Made by a program: the position numbers and the translations under genes | DNA from: CAZEVY01 sp964515555 | Lineage (GTDB): Bacteria; Acidobacteriota; Terriglobia; Bryobacterales; Bryobacteraceae | Direction: 5' to 3' | Length of the DNA: 37,582 nt | Assembly: GCA_964515555.1 (NCBI GenBank) | Contig: CAZEVY010000045.1 | Location: 1 to 37,582, forward strand | The notes under the pieces: generated by a model | Database searches by the model: none | What the model was told of the DNA's origin: nothing | What the model saw: only the letters and a program-made list of their open reading frames with translations | Part shown: positions 15,727 through 22,782 of the stretch, piece by piece | How positions within the stretch are numbered: the stretch's first letter is position 1 | Layout of the letters: each line of letters starts with the position of its first letter

Positions 15727-17805
15727 CTACTCACCGGGACGATAGCGGCGCGACGTGTTGCGCCGGACATCGTCCCGGTAGAACCACGCCGGCTTCAGTT
15801 GCTTCGACGAATACAGCGGCGCCTGGTCGAAGTAGTGCTTCGACGACGGGTCGGCGCTCTGCCCGAACACCAACACGGACCTCGACTGAATCCTGCCTCC
15901 GAACTCCACCGCCGCGACATAGGTGTTCCCGCTGATCGCGTACCCCCGCGGCGACCCCGCAGGTGTTCGCGTGTTGACGACGAACAGGCTACCCAGGGCG
16001 CCCGGCGCGCCGGGAACAGGGAGACTCGGGCGCTCGTCGCCAAACTGTTCGAGCGTCCCGCTGGTGTGGATGCGCTGGAGTCGGTTCACCTCGCCCCAGG
16101 CGACGCGCCAGGCGCCGAAGTCTGCCGAAAGCTTCCGCATCGCGGCTTCGAGCGCGGCGATTTCAGGCAGTGCGCCGCGCCGCCCACGCAGGTCTTGCAT
16201 CCATCGCAGGAACAGCGTCGTCGCCACCGAGCCGTTGGCGGCGATGTGGTCCCATTGCGCGAGCTCTTCGACGGCGGCAGCGACACCATCTGCGCGCTTC
16301 GGGTCCGACTTTCGGATCTCCGCGAAGACCGCGAGCAGCCGCTGGATGGGTTCCGCCGCAATGAGCGTGGTGTCGAGCGCCGACCGGATGAATTCCTCGT
16401 AGGTGAACTTGCGGTCGCCCGAGAGGATGCGGCGCGAGTTGCGCGCGCGGGGCGTGTCCTCCTCGGGGGCCATGTATTTCGGGTATCGCGAGGCGTCGAG
16501 GCCCGGGTTATCGGTCATCAGGAACGGCGTCGAGTTGCAGTTTTGCAGATATCCGGCCGGCGGATTGGTGAGTTGCGGCAGATCGTCGAAGGCGTGATAT
16601 CCCTGCCACTCCGTCGCCGCATCGGCGCCGTCGACGGCGCCCGTCCAGTTGAATCGCGCATCGCGCTTCGGCACGGCGTTGCCGTGGACGTAGAAGATGG
16701 CGCCGTCGCGATCGGCGTAGATGGTGTTCGACCCGGTCATCGCGAGGCGCGACATGGCGGCGCGGAACTCGCCGAGATTGCGCGCGCGCGCCATCGTCAG
16801 GCGTTGTTCCATGAGACCGTCGATCTCGGCGGCGGCGGCTCGCACGGCGACCGGTTTCCCCGTGCGGATGCCGAGGATCGGCCCGTGATGCGTCTTGCGA
16901 AGACGGAACTTCCGGGTCTCGCCGCCGTTGGCCGACTTCACCGGAATCTCGACGGTCCAGGCAGTCGCACGAAGGCGCGTAGCGCCGGAGCGATAGGCAA
17001 GCGGATCGGCGGGGTCGTCGAAGGTCTCCAGGTAGGCGTCGACCGTGTCGGCGTAGTTGTTGGTGAGGCTCCAGCCATGGCGTTCGGTGAAGCCCGAGCG
17101 GATGTAGGGCGACCCGAGAATCGCGAAGCCCGAGATGCGCAGCCGGTCGCCCTCGAGGTGCGCCTCGTATCGCTGGCCGTTGCCGAAGAAGCCGACGTGC
17201 GGATTGATCAGGAGCATGGCGCGGCCCGAGGCCGTGCGCGAGGGTGCGAGCGCCCACATATTGGAGCCGTCCTCTTCGGCCGGCGGCGTTTCCGGGGGCG
17301 GAGGGGCGGCCGCCAGTCCCGGGAACTCGCGCGACATTTCCGCCGGGGTCACGCCGCCATTCGGCGCGCCGCGCTGCCAGGCGAGGATGTGCCAGGGCTC
17401 GAAGCGCGTGAGGAGCACGGGCTTGTGACTCGGATTCCGCTCCAGCCAGTAATTCAAGCCTGCGGCGAAGGCGTCGCAGATGGAGCGCGTATCGGCCGAG
17501 GCGCGGCCGTATTCGGCGCGCGCGCGCTCGATGGTCTCGAACAGGCGGACCATCAGGTCGTTGCGCAGGCCGGCGGGCCCTTCGATTTCCGATAGCCGGC
17601 CGAGAGCGCGGATGTAGCTCTGCTCGATCTGCCAGAAATTGTCCTCGGCCTGCGCGTACATCAGCCCGAACACGGCGGCCGCGTCGGTCGGGGCGAAGAT
17701 GTGCGGGACGCCCCAGTTGTCAAGGTGAATTGTCACGGAGCGCGCCATGCGCTCGACGGCGGGGTCGGCGGCGACGAGCAGCAGCAGTGCGGTGAGGGAG
17801 GTCAT
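15727..17805 (-). CDS. Penicillin acylase family Ntn-hydrolase
   Basis: 692 residues. These enzymes hydrolyse N-acyl amides (penicillins, acyl-homoserine lactones, lipopeptide side chains) in the periplasm after autocatalytic cleavage of a precursor. N-terminus MTSLTALLLLVAADPA is a short signal peptide. The alpha-subunit part carries DNWGVPHIFAPTDAAAVFGLMYAQAEDNFWQ, split here as the family's WGVPHI and YAQAEDNFWQ motifs. G180-S181-N182-M-W is the expected cleavage site with Ser181 as the new N-terminal nucleophile. Downstream are SRTASGRAMLLINPH, an oxyanion-type TGSN motif, and the C-terminal GQSADPSSKHYFDQ block. ATG 17805 is preferred over a GTG at 17838 because only the shorter form begins with the signal peptide. 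Substrate unknown; acyl-homoserine lactone or peptide acylation are both possible. Confidence 0.92.
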   Translation of the reverse strand: MTSLTALLLLVAADPAVERMARSVTIHLDNWGVPHIFAPTDAAAVFGLMYAQAEDNFWQIEQSYIRALGRLSEIEGPAGLRNDLMVRLFETIERARAEYGRASADTRSICDAFAAGLNYWLERNPSHKPVLLTRFEPWHILAWQRGAPNGGVTPAEMSREFPGLAAAPPPPETPPAEEDGSNMWALAPSRTASGRAMLLINPHVGFFGNGQRYEAHLEGDRLRISGFAILGSPYIRSGFTERHGWSLTNNYADTVDAYLETFDDPADPLAYRSGATRLRATAWTVEIPVKSANGGETRKFRLRKTHHGPILGIRTGKPVAVRAAAAEIDGLMEQRLTMARARNLGEFRAAMSRLAMTGSNTIYADRDGAIFYVHGNAVPKRDARFNWTGAVDGADAATEWQGYHAFDDLPQLTNPPAGYLQNCNSTPFLMTDNPGLDASRYPKYMAPEEDTPRARNSRRILSGDRKFTYEEFIRSALDTTLIAAEPIQRLLAVFAEIRKSDPKRADGVAAAVEELAQWDHIAANGSVATTLFLRWMQDLRGRRGALPEIAALEAAMRKLSADFGAWRVAWGEVNRLQRIHTSGTLEQFGDERPSLPVPGAPGALGSLFVVNTRTPAGSPRGYAISGNTYVAAVEFGGRIQSRSVLVFGQSADPSSKHYFDQAPLYSSKQLKPAWFYRDDVRRNTSRRYRPGE

Positions 17806-17871
17806 CTTCGGATGCCCCGGACTATCCGAGCATGCCACAGACGCGCTTTTCGGCGGGAGTCGACAGCCGCC

Positions 17872-18168
17872 TCAGAGGATGCCTTTCAGCTTTTTCCTAT
17901 ACTGCTCGAAGGCCTTCTGACCGCCCTTCGTCAACTCGACCAGCGTCCGCGGAATCTTGCCGCGATAGGTCTTTTCAATGTCAATGTAGCCAGCCTCCTC
18001 CAGGCGCGAAAGGTGGCTCGAAAGCGTGCCCTTGTTCATTCCCGTCTCATGCTGCAAGTAGAGAAAGTCGCAGCACTCCACGGCGGAAAGCAGGGAAACG
18101 ATCATCAGCCGACCGGGCTCATGGATGATGCGGTCGATTCCATTGAGGTCGCGAACCTGCGGGCTCAT
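17872..18168 (-). CDS. Winged-helix transcriptional regulator (MarR/ArsR-like fold)
   Basis: 98 residues. The whole protein is one winged-helix DNA-binding domain: IIHEPGRLMIVSLLSAV, a helix-turn-helix around residues 37-62 (LYLQHETGMNKGTLSSHLSRLEEAGYI) and a wing (IEKTYRGKIPRTLVELT), followed by a short dimerisation helix. This matches the small HTH_34-type regulators that lack a ligand domain. The start overlaps the stop of the six-TM gene as ATGA (18165-18168), which fixes the start and implies translational coupling. The likely job is autoregulation of this two-gene unit, possibly responding to the partner membrane protein. No metal-binding cysteine set of the ArsR type is seen, although a Cys-Cys pair occurs at 32-33. 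Confidence 0.88.
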   Translation of the reverse strand: MSPQVRDLNGIDRIIHEPGRLMIVSLLSAVECCDFLYLQHETGMNKGTLSSHLSRLEEAGYIDIEKTYRGKIPRTLVELTKGGQKAFEQYRKKLKGIL

Positions 18169-18782
18169 TCTCCGGCTCGCTCCGGTGGCCCGGTGCGGAT
18201 GAGGTAGGAGGCAAAGGTACTCACGCCCGAGGCGACCCAACTCAGGCCGAGAAAGACCAGGACGAAGCGGTCGAATTCACTCCGGTCGAGGGGCATCAGC
18301 GAGATCGCCACCGTCCCGGCGGTCATCCACGCCAGCAGCCCCCATTGCCAGCCGCGTTCCAGGCGGGTGGCGACGGCATAGAAGGCGCCATTACTCAAAC
18401 AAAGGAGAAGCCCCATCCCCGTCTGATTCCCTCGGCCCAACACCAGAAGCGTTCCCAAGGCCACCACGCTCGAAATCACCCCGGCGAGGAGCGGGGCCAG
18501 CCGGTTGCGAAGAGTCTTCCGGTGTTCGATGAAGCCCGTTCGCCGATATGTGACGTACCTCTTCACGGCCTTACGGCCAAAGTGGAGCGCCAGGACGAGC
18601 GCTCCGATGTAGAACATCTGCGCAGGCTTTCCGCGCCAAACCGACTCCGGGGAACCCGTCGCCCGAAACCAGTCGAACAGTGCGAAACCTAGGATCATCA
18701 GACCCCAGTTCAGGTCAACCAGGCCGTCGATGTTTTCATAGCGCCCGGGCCGGCGAAGGTATTGGTCGATCGTACCCGTCAT
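18165..18782 (-). CDS. Six-TM membrane protein, function unknown
   Basis: 205 residues with about six hydrophobic segments: near 24-39, 53-69, 94-115, 119-136, 146-163 and 175-195. Charged connectors such as GRKAVKRYVTYRRTGFIEHRKTLRNR are probably cytoplasmic by the positive-inside rule. No catalytic motif was recognised. The start ATG has a Shine-Dalgarno GGAGG about 10 nt upstream, and a TTGACA lies further up. The stop overlaps the start of the winged-helix regulator. Membrane protein plus small winged-helix regulator pairs are common in Acidobacteriota, but their function is generally not known. Confidence 0.75.
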   Translation of the reverse strand: MTGTIDQYLRRPGRYENIDGLVDLNWGLMILGFALFDWFRATGSPESVWRGKPAQMFYIGALVLALHFGRKAVKRYVTYRRTGFIEHRKTLRNRLAPLLAGVISSVVALGTLLVLGRGNQTGMGLLLCLSNGAFYAVATRLERGWQWGLLAWMTAGTVAISLMPLDRSEFDRFVLVFLGLSWVASGVSTFASYLIRTGPPERAGE

Positions 18783-18804
18783 ACAAGAAGTTCCTCCGCC
18801 AACT

Positions 18805-18833
18805 AGTTTGCGTCACCAACCGCCTGATGTCAA
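18805..18833 (-). promoter_or_regulatory. Candidate sigma70 promoter for the six-TM/regulator operon
   Basis: On the minus strand a perfect -35 TTGACA (18828-18833) is followed after 17 nt by CAAACT (18805-18810), a poor -10. A Shine-Dalgarno GGAGG follows before the ATG at 18782. The weak -10 would suit regulated expression. Confidence 0.4.
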
Positions 18834-18879
18834 TATGGAATAATTCGACAATCAAGCTGGCGCCCTTCCAGAAGCGTCG

Positions 18880-19290
18880 TCAGACGTCCAGGATCACCTG
18901 GGCTTGCCAGAGGCGTCCGGATTCGCGCACGTCGAGCAGGTGGTAGGTGACGCCCTTGACGACCAGCTTCGGCGGGTGCCTGGCGTCGTCGCGCGGCTCG
19001 CCGAAGCCGCGGCCGGCGACGCTGCACGAGTCGATCTTCTCGACCTCGAATCGCGAGAACACCACGCGCGCGCCGTCGAGACAGTAGAGGACTTCGTTGA
19101 GCCAGTTGACCAGCAGATCGGGATAATCCTCGCCGGCGGCGGCCAGCGCGAACGCGCGTTGCGGCTCGACCCCGGCCGTCTCCACCGCGATCGACTGGAG
19201 CGCGCGCGCCGATTCGACGAACAACTCCGCGGGCGTCGGCGCCTCGGCGCGAAAGCCGATATCGGCGGTGTGTTCGAGAATCTCAAACAC
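18880..19290 (-). CDS. Archease (RtcB ligase activator family)
   Basis: 136 residues from a GTG at 19290, close to the usual 140 for archease. The N-terminus FEILEHTADIGFRA is the family signature, with the conserved Asp of HTADIG. PAELFVESARAL, LLVNWLNEVLYCLD, LVVKGVTYHLLDV and the C-terminal QVILDV also fit. Archease activates RtcB RNA ligase by helping its guanylylation, and may act as a chaperone or modulator for tRNA splicing or RNA repair. No rtcB is in this window. The GTG lies 8 nt after the MFS stop, so co-transcription with the carrier is likely. The frame is open upstream through the MFS gene, but that part is out of frame with MFS and not coding. Confidence 0.9.
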   Translation of the reverse strand: MFEILEHTADIGFRAEAPTPAELFVESARALQSIAVETAGVEPQRAFALAAAGEDYPDLLVNWLNEVLYCLDGARVVFSRFEVEKIDSCSVAGRGFGEPRDDARHPPKLVVKGVTYHLLDVRESGRLWQAQVILDV

Positions 19291-19298
19291 CCGGGCGC

Positions 19299-20552
19299 TC
19301 AGCCATGCCCGGCGTCGTCGCCGGCGACCAGCGGCTTGCGCGGGTCGATTTTCAGCCACAGGAGCGCGCTGACGGCCGTCATCGCCGCCATCGGGTAGAG
19401 CGGCGCGTTGTAGTCGCCCCCGTAGGAGGCGACGATCTGGCCGAACGCCACCGACGTGAGGAACGACCCCACCTGTCCTGCCGTGTTCATCGCGCCGGAG
19501 ACCGCACCCGCGTACTTCCTGCCGACGTCGAGGCACACCGCCCAGGCGACGGGCAGCATGAAGTCCGATCCCGCGTAGCCGAGCGCCAGGAAGACCACCG
19601 AAAGAATCTTGTCGTCGGTGAAGGTGGTGCAGAGGATGAACACCGCCGAGGCGCCCAGTCCGATCATGGCGCAGGCGCGGCGGCCCCAGGTGAGGCCGAT
19701 GCGCTTGACGAGCCGGTCGCTCACGAATCCGCCGAGAAGATTCGCGGTTCCGCCGAAGGCGAACGGCAGCCAGGAATACCTCAGCAGGTCGCCCGCGTCG
19801 AATCCGCGTCCCTTGGCGAGAAAGGTGTGCAGCCACGAGAGGTAGAAGTACGATCCCCAGCAGTAGGTGTGGTACATCAGCATGATCCACCAGATGTGAC
19901 CCTGCGAGAGCACCTTGCCCCAGGGAAGCCCGTGATGCGAAGGCTTGGGCGCGCCGATTTCCTCCATCTCCGCCTTGGACACGCCGGGTTTCTCGGCGGG
20001 CGTGTCGCGGAACCACCAATACCAGGCCGCGGCCCACACCACGCCCATGATCCCGAACACGTAGAACGACATGCGCCATCCGTAAGCCTGCTGGATGGGC
20101 ACCACCAGAAGAGGCGAGATCGCGCCGCCGACGCGGCTCGCCATCCAGACGACGCCGGTGGCGCGCGCCCGCTCTGTCGCGGGGAACCATCGCGAGATGG
20201 TCGCCGAGCTGTTGGGATACGCTCCGGCCTCGCCTGCGCCGAACAGGAAGCGGGTGATCAGCAGCAGCATGTAGTTGGACACGACGCCTGTCAGGCTCGT
20301 GAATGCCGACCACCAGATCACGATGCGCGTCAGCACTCGGCGCGGTCCGATGCGGTCGCCCATGGCGCCGGTCGGAATTTCGAAGGCCGCGTAGGAGATC
20401 GCGAATACGCCCGTGACCCAGCCCCACATCTCGGGCGTGATGGAGAGGTCCTTCTGCATCGCCGGCCCCGCCACCGAGATGCAGACGCGGTCGATGTAGG
20501 TGATGATCGACAGCAGGAACAGCAGCGCGAGGACCCGGTAGCGGTATTTCAC
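19299..20552 (-). CDS. MFS transporter, anion:cation symporter (ACS) type
   Basis: 417 residues from a GTG start. Twelve membrane segments are expected and the hydrophobicity pattern agrees. N-terminal YIDRVCISVAGPAMQKDL and the loop motif GAMGDRIGPRRVL are typical of ACS-family carriers such as hexuronate, glucarate and phthalate transporters. RFLFGAGEAGAYPNSS and WFPATERARATGVVW are the strongest ACS signatures. It probably takes up an organic anion such as a sugar acid with protons. Substrate not determinable. It is followed 8 nt later by archease, a functionally unrelated partner. A CATAAT on the minus strand sits 6 nt before the start codon. Confidence 0.92.
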   Translation of the reverse strand: MKYRYRVLALLFLLSIITYIDRVCISVAGPAMQKDLSITPEMWGWVTGVFAISYAAFEIPTGAMGDRIGPRRVLTRIVIWWSAFTSLTGVVSNYMLLLITRFLFGAGEAGAYPNSSATISRWFPATERARATGVVWMASRVGGAISPLLVVPIQQAYGWRMSFYVFGIMGVVWAAAWYWWFRDTPAEKPGVSKAEMEEIGAPKPSHHGLPWGKVLSQGHIWWIMLMYHTYCWGSYFYLSWLHTFLAKGRGFDAGDLLRYSWLPFAFGGTANLLGGFVSDRLVKRIGLTWGRRACAMIGLGASAVFILCTTFTDDKILSVVFLALGYAGSDFMLPVAWAVCLDVGRKYAGAVSGAMNTAGQVGSFLTSVAFGQIVASYGGDYNAPLYPMAAMTAVSALLWLKIDPRKPLVAGDDAGHG

Positions 20553-20558
20553 TGCGCG

Positions 20559-20564
20559 ATTATG
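20559..20564 (-). promoter_or_regulatory. Candidate -10 box for MFS gene
   Basis: The minus strand reads CATAAT, 6 nt before the GTG start, so a leaderless transcript is expected if it is used. Confidence 0.4.
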
Positions 20565-20570
20565 ACACGT

Positions 20571-20656
20571 GGGGGCGCCCCCCAGGGCGGCGCGCGACCC
20601 TCCGGGTCGCGCCAGGGAGTCGGGCCGGGAGACCCTCCGCGCCGTTGGAGCGGCGC
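20571..20656. repeat. Cluster of three GC-rich palindromes
   Basis: Between the MlaF-like stop and the MFS start lie GGGGGCGCCCCC (20571-20582), a 9-bp perfect stem GCGCGACCC/GGGTCGCGC with loop TCC (20592-20612), and a 6-bp stem GCGCCG/CGGCGC (20639-20656). GACCCTCCG occurs twice (20596 and 20631). Could end mabA-type read-through, act as REP-like repeats, or stabilise mRNA; no T-tract was seen. Confidence 0.55.
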
Positions 20657-20663
20657 CCGCCCC

Positions 20664-21419
20664 TCAGCCGATCTCGACGCGGTCCATCGCCAGGAACTCG
20701 CGCACGTGGGGGTGGTCGCAGAGGTGGAGCTCGTCGACCGGACCGAAATAGATGACCTTGCTCTCGAAAAGGAACACCACGTTGTCGGCGACCTTGCGCA
20801 TCAGGTCGAGGTCGTGGGTCACCACCACAGACGTCAGCCGAAGCTGACGCTTCAGGCGCAGCATCATGTCGCTGAGGTGATCCGACATGATGGGGTCGAC
20901 CATGGTGGTCGGCTCGTCGTAGAGGACGCACTCGGGTTGTGCGGCGAGGGCGCGCGCGATCGCCACGGCGCGCTTGTAGCCGGTCGAGAGATCGGTCGGG
21001 TAGCTGTCGTAGTAGGGCAGCAGGTCCACCATGTCGAGCAGGCCGCGGACGACGTCCTCCTTGTTCTGTGCGTCGTAGTCCTCACGCAGCTCGAGAGAAA
21101 AGAGGATATTCTCGGCGACGGTCAGCGAATCGAACAGGGCGCCGGACTGGAAGACCATGGTCACCTTCCGGCGCACGCGCCGCAGTTCCTCCTCGGAGGC
21201 GTCCGTGATGTCGATGTGCGAGACGATGACTCGCCCGCGGTCGGGCTTCTGGAAACCCATGATGGTCGCCAGCGTGACGGACTTTCCGACGCCGCTGCGG
21301 CCGATGATGGCCGTGGTCTCGCCGGGGGAAATGTGAAAGCTGACGTCGTCCAAAACCGGGTAGTCGAACGTCTTATAGACGTTGCGGAACTCGATGTAAT
21401 GGGGGAACCGTTCAGCCAT
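20664..21419 (-). CDS. ABC transporter ATP-binding protein, MlaF-like
   Basis: 251 residues, one ABC domain. Walker A is G40-R-S-G-V-G-K-S47; Q-loop VFQSGALFDSLTVAEN strongly resembles MlaF/Ttg2A; Walker B is CVLYDEP (164-170); the switch His is H202. The signature reads LSTGYKR (144-150) where MlaF has LSGGM, and the D-loop region reads TTMVDP instead of TTGLDP. Both are unusual. MlaF works with MlaE permease and MlaD lipid-binding protein to move phospholipids across the periplasm. Neither partner is next to it here, so the cognate permease is elsewhere or this has another role. It overlaps the 3' end of mobA by 8 nt. Confidence 0.88.
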   Translation of the reverse strand: MAERFPHYIEFRNVYKTFDYPVLDDVSFHISPGETTAIIGRSGVGKSVTLATIMGFQKPDRGRVIVSHIDITDASEEELRRVRRKVTMVFQSGALFDSLTVAENILFSLELREDYDAQNKEDVVRGLLDMVDLLPYYDSYPTDLSTGYKRAVAIARALAAQPECVLYDEPTTMVDPIMSDHLSDMMLRLKRQLRLTSVVVTHDLDLMRKVADNVVFLFESKVIYFGPVDELHLCDHPHVREFLAMDRVEIG

Positions 21420-21984
21420 GGACGCCGGTAAACCGCGCCAGTTCGGCGGGCGTGTTCAGATTCGTGAAGTCGCGGGCCTCTCCTGGAACCGTATGAATGC
21501 GCAGGCCCGCAAGTGCCGCGGTGACCTTACGCTCGCCGCGCGCAATCGCCTCGCGCACCACGGCGAGGCATCGCCGATGGTAGACGGCGCACAGCGGCTG
21601 AGGGCGGGCGCTTTCGCCGAGAGGCATCACCACGTCCGCGCCCGAAGCCTCGGCGGCGTCGAAGAGGCTCCCCAGGAATGCCGTATCGAGCGCCGGCATG
21701 TCGCAGGCGACAATCAGGTTCCACGCGGCCTTCGTGGCGCCGAGCGCCTTCTCGATGCCGCCGATCGGCCCGAGTCCGGCGTGGTCGTCGGCTTCAACCG
21801 GGAACCCGAAGGCGGCGTAGCGCTCCGGCGGCCCGATCACGGTCACCGATCCGGCGGCGGCACCCACGATCTTCGCCACGTATTCGATCAGGACCCCGCC
21901 CCGCCACGGCAGAAGCGCCTTGTCGCGTCCCATGCGCGAGCTGCTGCCGCCGGCGAGCACGAATCCCGCGCGGCTGGGCTCCAT
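21412..21984 (-). CDS. mobA: Molybdenum cofactor guanylyltransferase MobA
   Basis: 190 residues. MobA transfers GMP to Mo-molybdopterin to make the bis-MGD precursor used by DMSO-reductase-type enzymes in the cytoplasm. The nucleotide-binding motif LAGGSSSRMGRDKALLPW near residue 10 is the family hallmark. VACDMPALD is the metal-binding strand, LGPIGGIEKAL contacts the nucleotide, and the C-terminal DFTNLNTPAEL segment (NTPEDL-like) is also typical. The start ATG is preceded by TATCAT only 7 nt upstream. Its stop lies inside the start region of the MlaF-like ATPase. A MoaD-like gene occurs 2.1 kb away, but other Moco genes are not in the window. Confidence 0.9.
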   Translation of the reverse strand: MEPSRAGFVLAGGSSSRMGRDKALLPWRGGVLIEYVAKIVGAAAGSVTVIGPPERYAAFGFPVEADDHAGLGPIGGIEKALGATKAAWNLIVACDMPALDTAFLGSLFDAAEASGADVVMPLGESARPQPLCAVYHRRCLAVVREAIARGERKVTAALAGLRIHTVPGEARDFTNLNTPAELARFTGVHG

Positions 21985-21991
21985 GCGAGAA

Positions 21992-21997
21992 TGATAG
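21992..21997 (-). promoter_or_regulatory. Candidate -10 box for mobA
   Basis: The minus strand reads TATCAT, 7 nt before the ATG, predicting a leaderless mobA transcript. Confidence 0.4.
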
Positions 21998-22016
21998 CAT
22001 TGGCGAGTTATGCCTC

Positions 22017-22040
22017 CCCCGGCGGCGCAGCGCCGCGAGG
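22017..22040. other. GC-rich hairpin between mobA and the transglycosylase gene
   Basis: Two nested arms, CCCC/GGGG outside and GCGGCGC/GCGCCGC inside, flank a one-base centre with two mismatches between them. It ends 2 nt before a perfect TATAAT and thus occupies the place of a -35 element. It may be a binding site or a terminator for incoming transcripts. Confidence 0.4.
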
Positions 22041-22042
22041 GG

Positions 22043-22048
22043 TATAAT
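22043..22048 (+). promoter_or_regulatory. Candidate -10 box for lytic transglycosylase operon
   Basis: Perfect TATAAT, 16 nt before the ATG at 22065. The expected leader is about 10 nt and lacks a good Shine-Dalgarno. No consensus -35; a hairpin lies in its place. Confidence 0.5.
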
Positions 22049-22064
22049 CGTTGGAAACAAAACG

Positions 22065-22775
22065 ATGCGGATTTGTTTGATGGCAGCGGGCTTCACGGCG
22101 CTCCTGGGCGCCGCCGAGGCGACCGCCGCGCCTCCCGGCGCCGCCACCCTGACCGTAAGGGCCGACCCGCGCAGCGGCCGGCTCGTCCGGCGCGTCGTCG
22201 TGACCCCGAAAACCATCACCTCGCGGACGGTCGCGAAGCGGCCGGTGGGACAGCGCGCACCGCAAGGCCCGGCTCTTCCGCCAAAGGACGTGCGCGAGGC
22301 CCTCGACGCGGCGGCGAAGAAGTACTCGGTGGACCGGCACTTGGCGCACTCGGTCGCGCAGGTGGAGAGCGGCTACAATCCCTACGCGATTTCGCCCAAG
22401 GGCGCCGAGGGCGTCATGCAGCTTATGCCGTCGACCGCGCGCCGGCTGGGCGTGACCAACAGCTTCGACTGGCGGCAGAACATCGAGGCCGGCGTCCGGC
22501 ACCTCAAGCAGCTCCAGCAGAGGTTTGGTGACGACCGCCTGGCGTTGGCGGCGTATAACGCGGGCGAAGGCGCGGTGGTACGCTACCGTGCGATTCCGCC
22601 GTACGCCGAGACCCAAGGCTACGTGTACAAGGTCGGCAGGAAGCTCGGCGAGATGCGCCGCGCCGAACCGGCGGTCAAGCCGGCTGGACCGGAACCGCTG
22701 AAGCCCGCGCCCGAGTACCGGCCGCTCGAAACTTCCGTTGACGCGCAGGGGAGACTGGTTCTGCGTACGAGATAG
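22065..22775 (+). CDS. Lytic transglycosylase (SLT domain)
   Basis: 236 residues. It cleaves the MurNAc-GlcNAc bond of peptidoglycan with formation of the 1,6-anhydro end. The N-terminal MRICLMAAGFTALLGAAEATAA is a signal peptide, written here as its ends only matter: it is followed by a roughly 50-residue linker. The SLT core begins near residue 75. Catalytic Glu101 lies in VESGYNPYAIS, followed by GAEGVMQLMPSTA and, further on, LALAAYNAGEGAV, all standard family-1 motifs. The C-terminus is Pro-rich. The ATG at 22065 is chosen because it begins the signal peptide; the frame is open further upstream without coding signs. The amidase starts 7 nt after its stop, so the two cell-wall enzymes form an operon. 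Confidence 0.93.
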   Translation: MRICLMAAGFTALLGAAEATAAPPGAATLTVRADPRSGRLVRRVVVTPKTITSRTVAKRPVGQRAPQGPALPPKDVREALDAAAKKYSVDRHLAHSVAQVESGYNPYAISPKGAEGVMQLMPSTARRLGVTNSFDWRQNIEAGVRHLKQLQQRFGDDRLALAAYNAGEGAVVRYRAIPPYAETQGYVYKVGRKLGEMRRAEPAVKPAGPEPLKPAPEYRPLETSVDAQGRLVLRTR

Positions 22776-22782
22776 GAGGAGG

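Noticed and set aside
19305..21431. 708-codon plus-strand open frame
   Set aside because: Antisense to archease/MFS/MlaF-like genes; rich in Arg/His/Asp without recognisable motifs.
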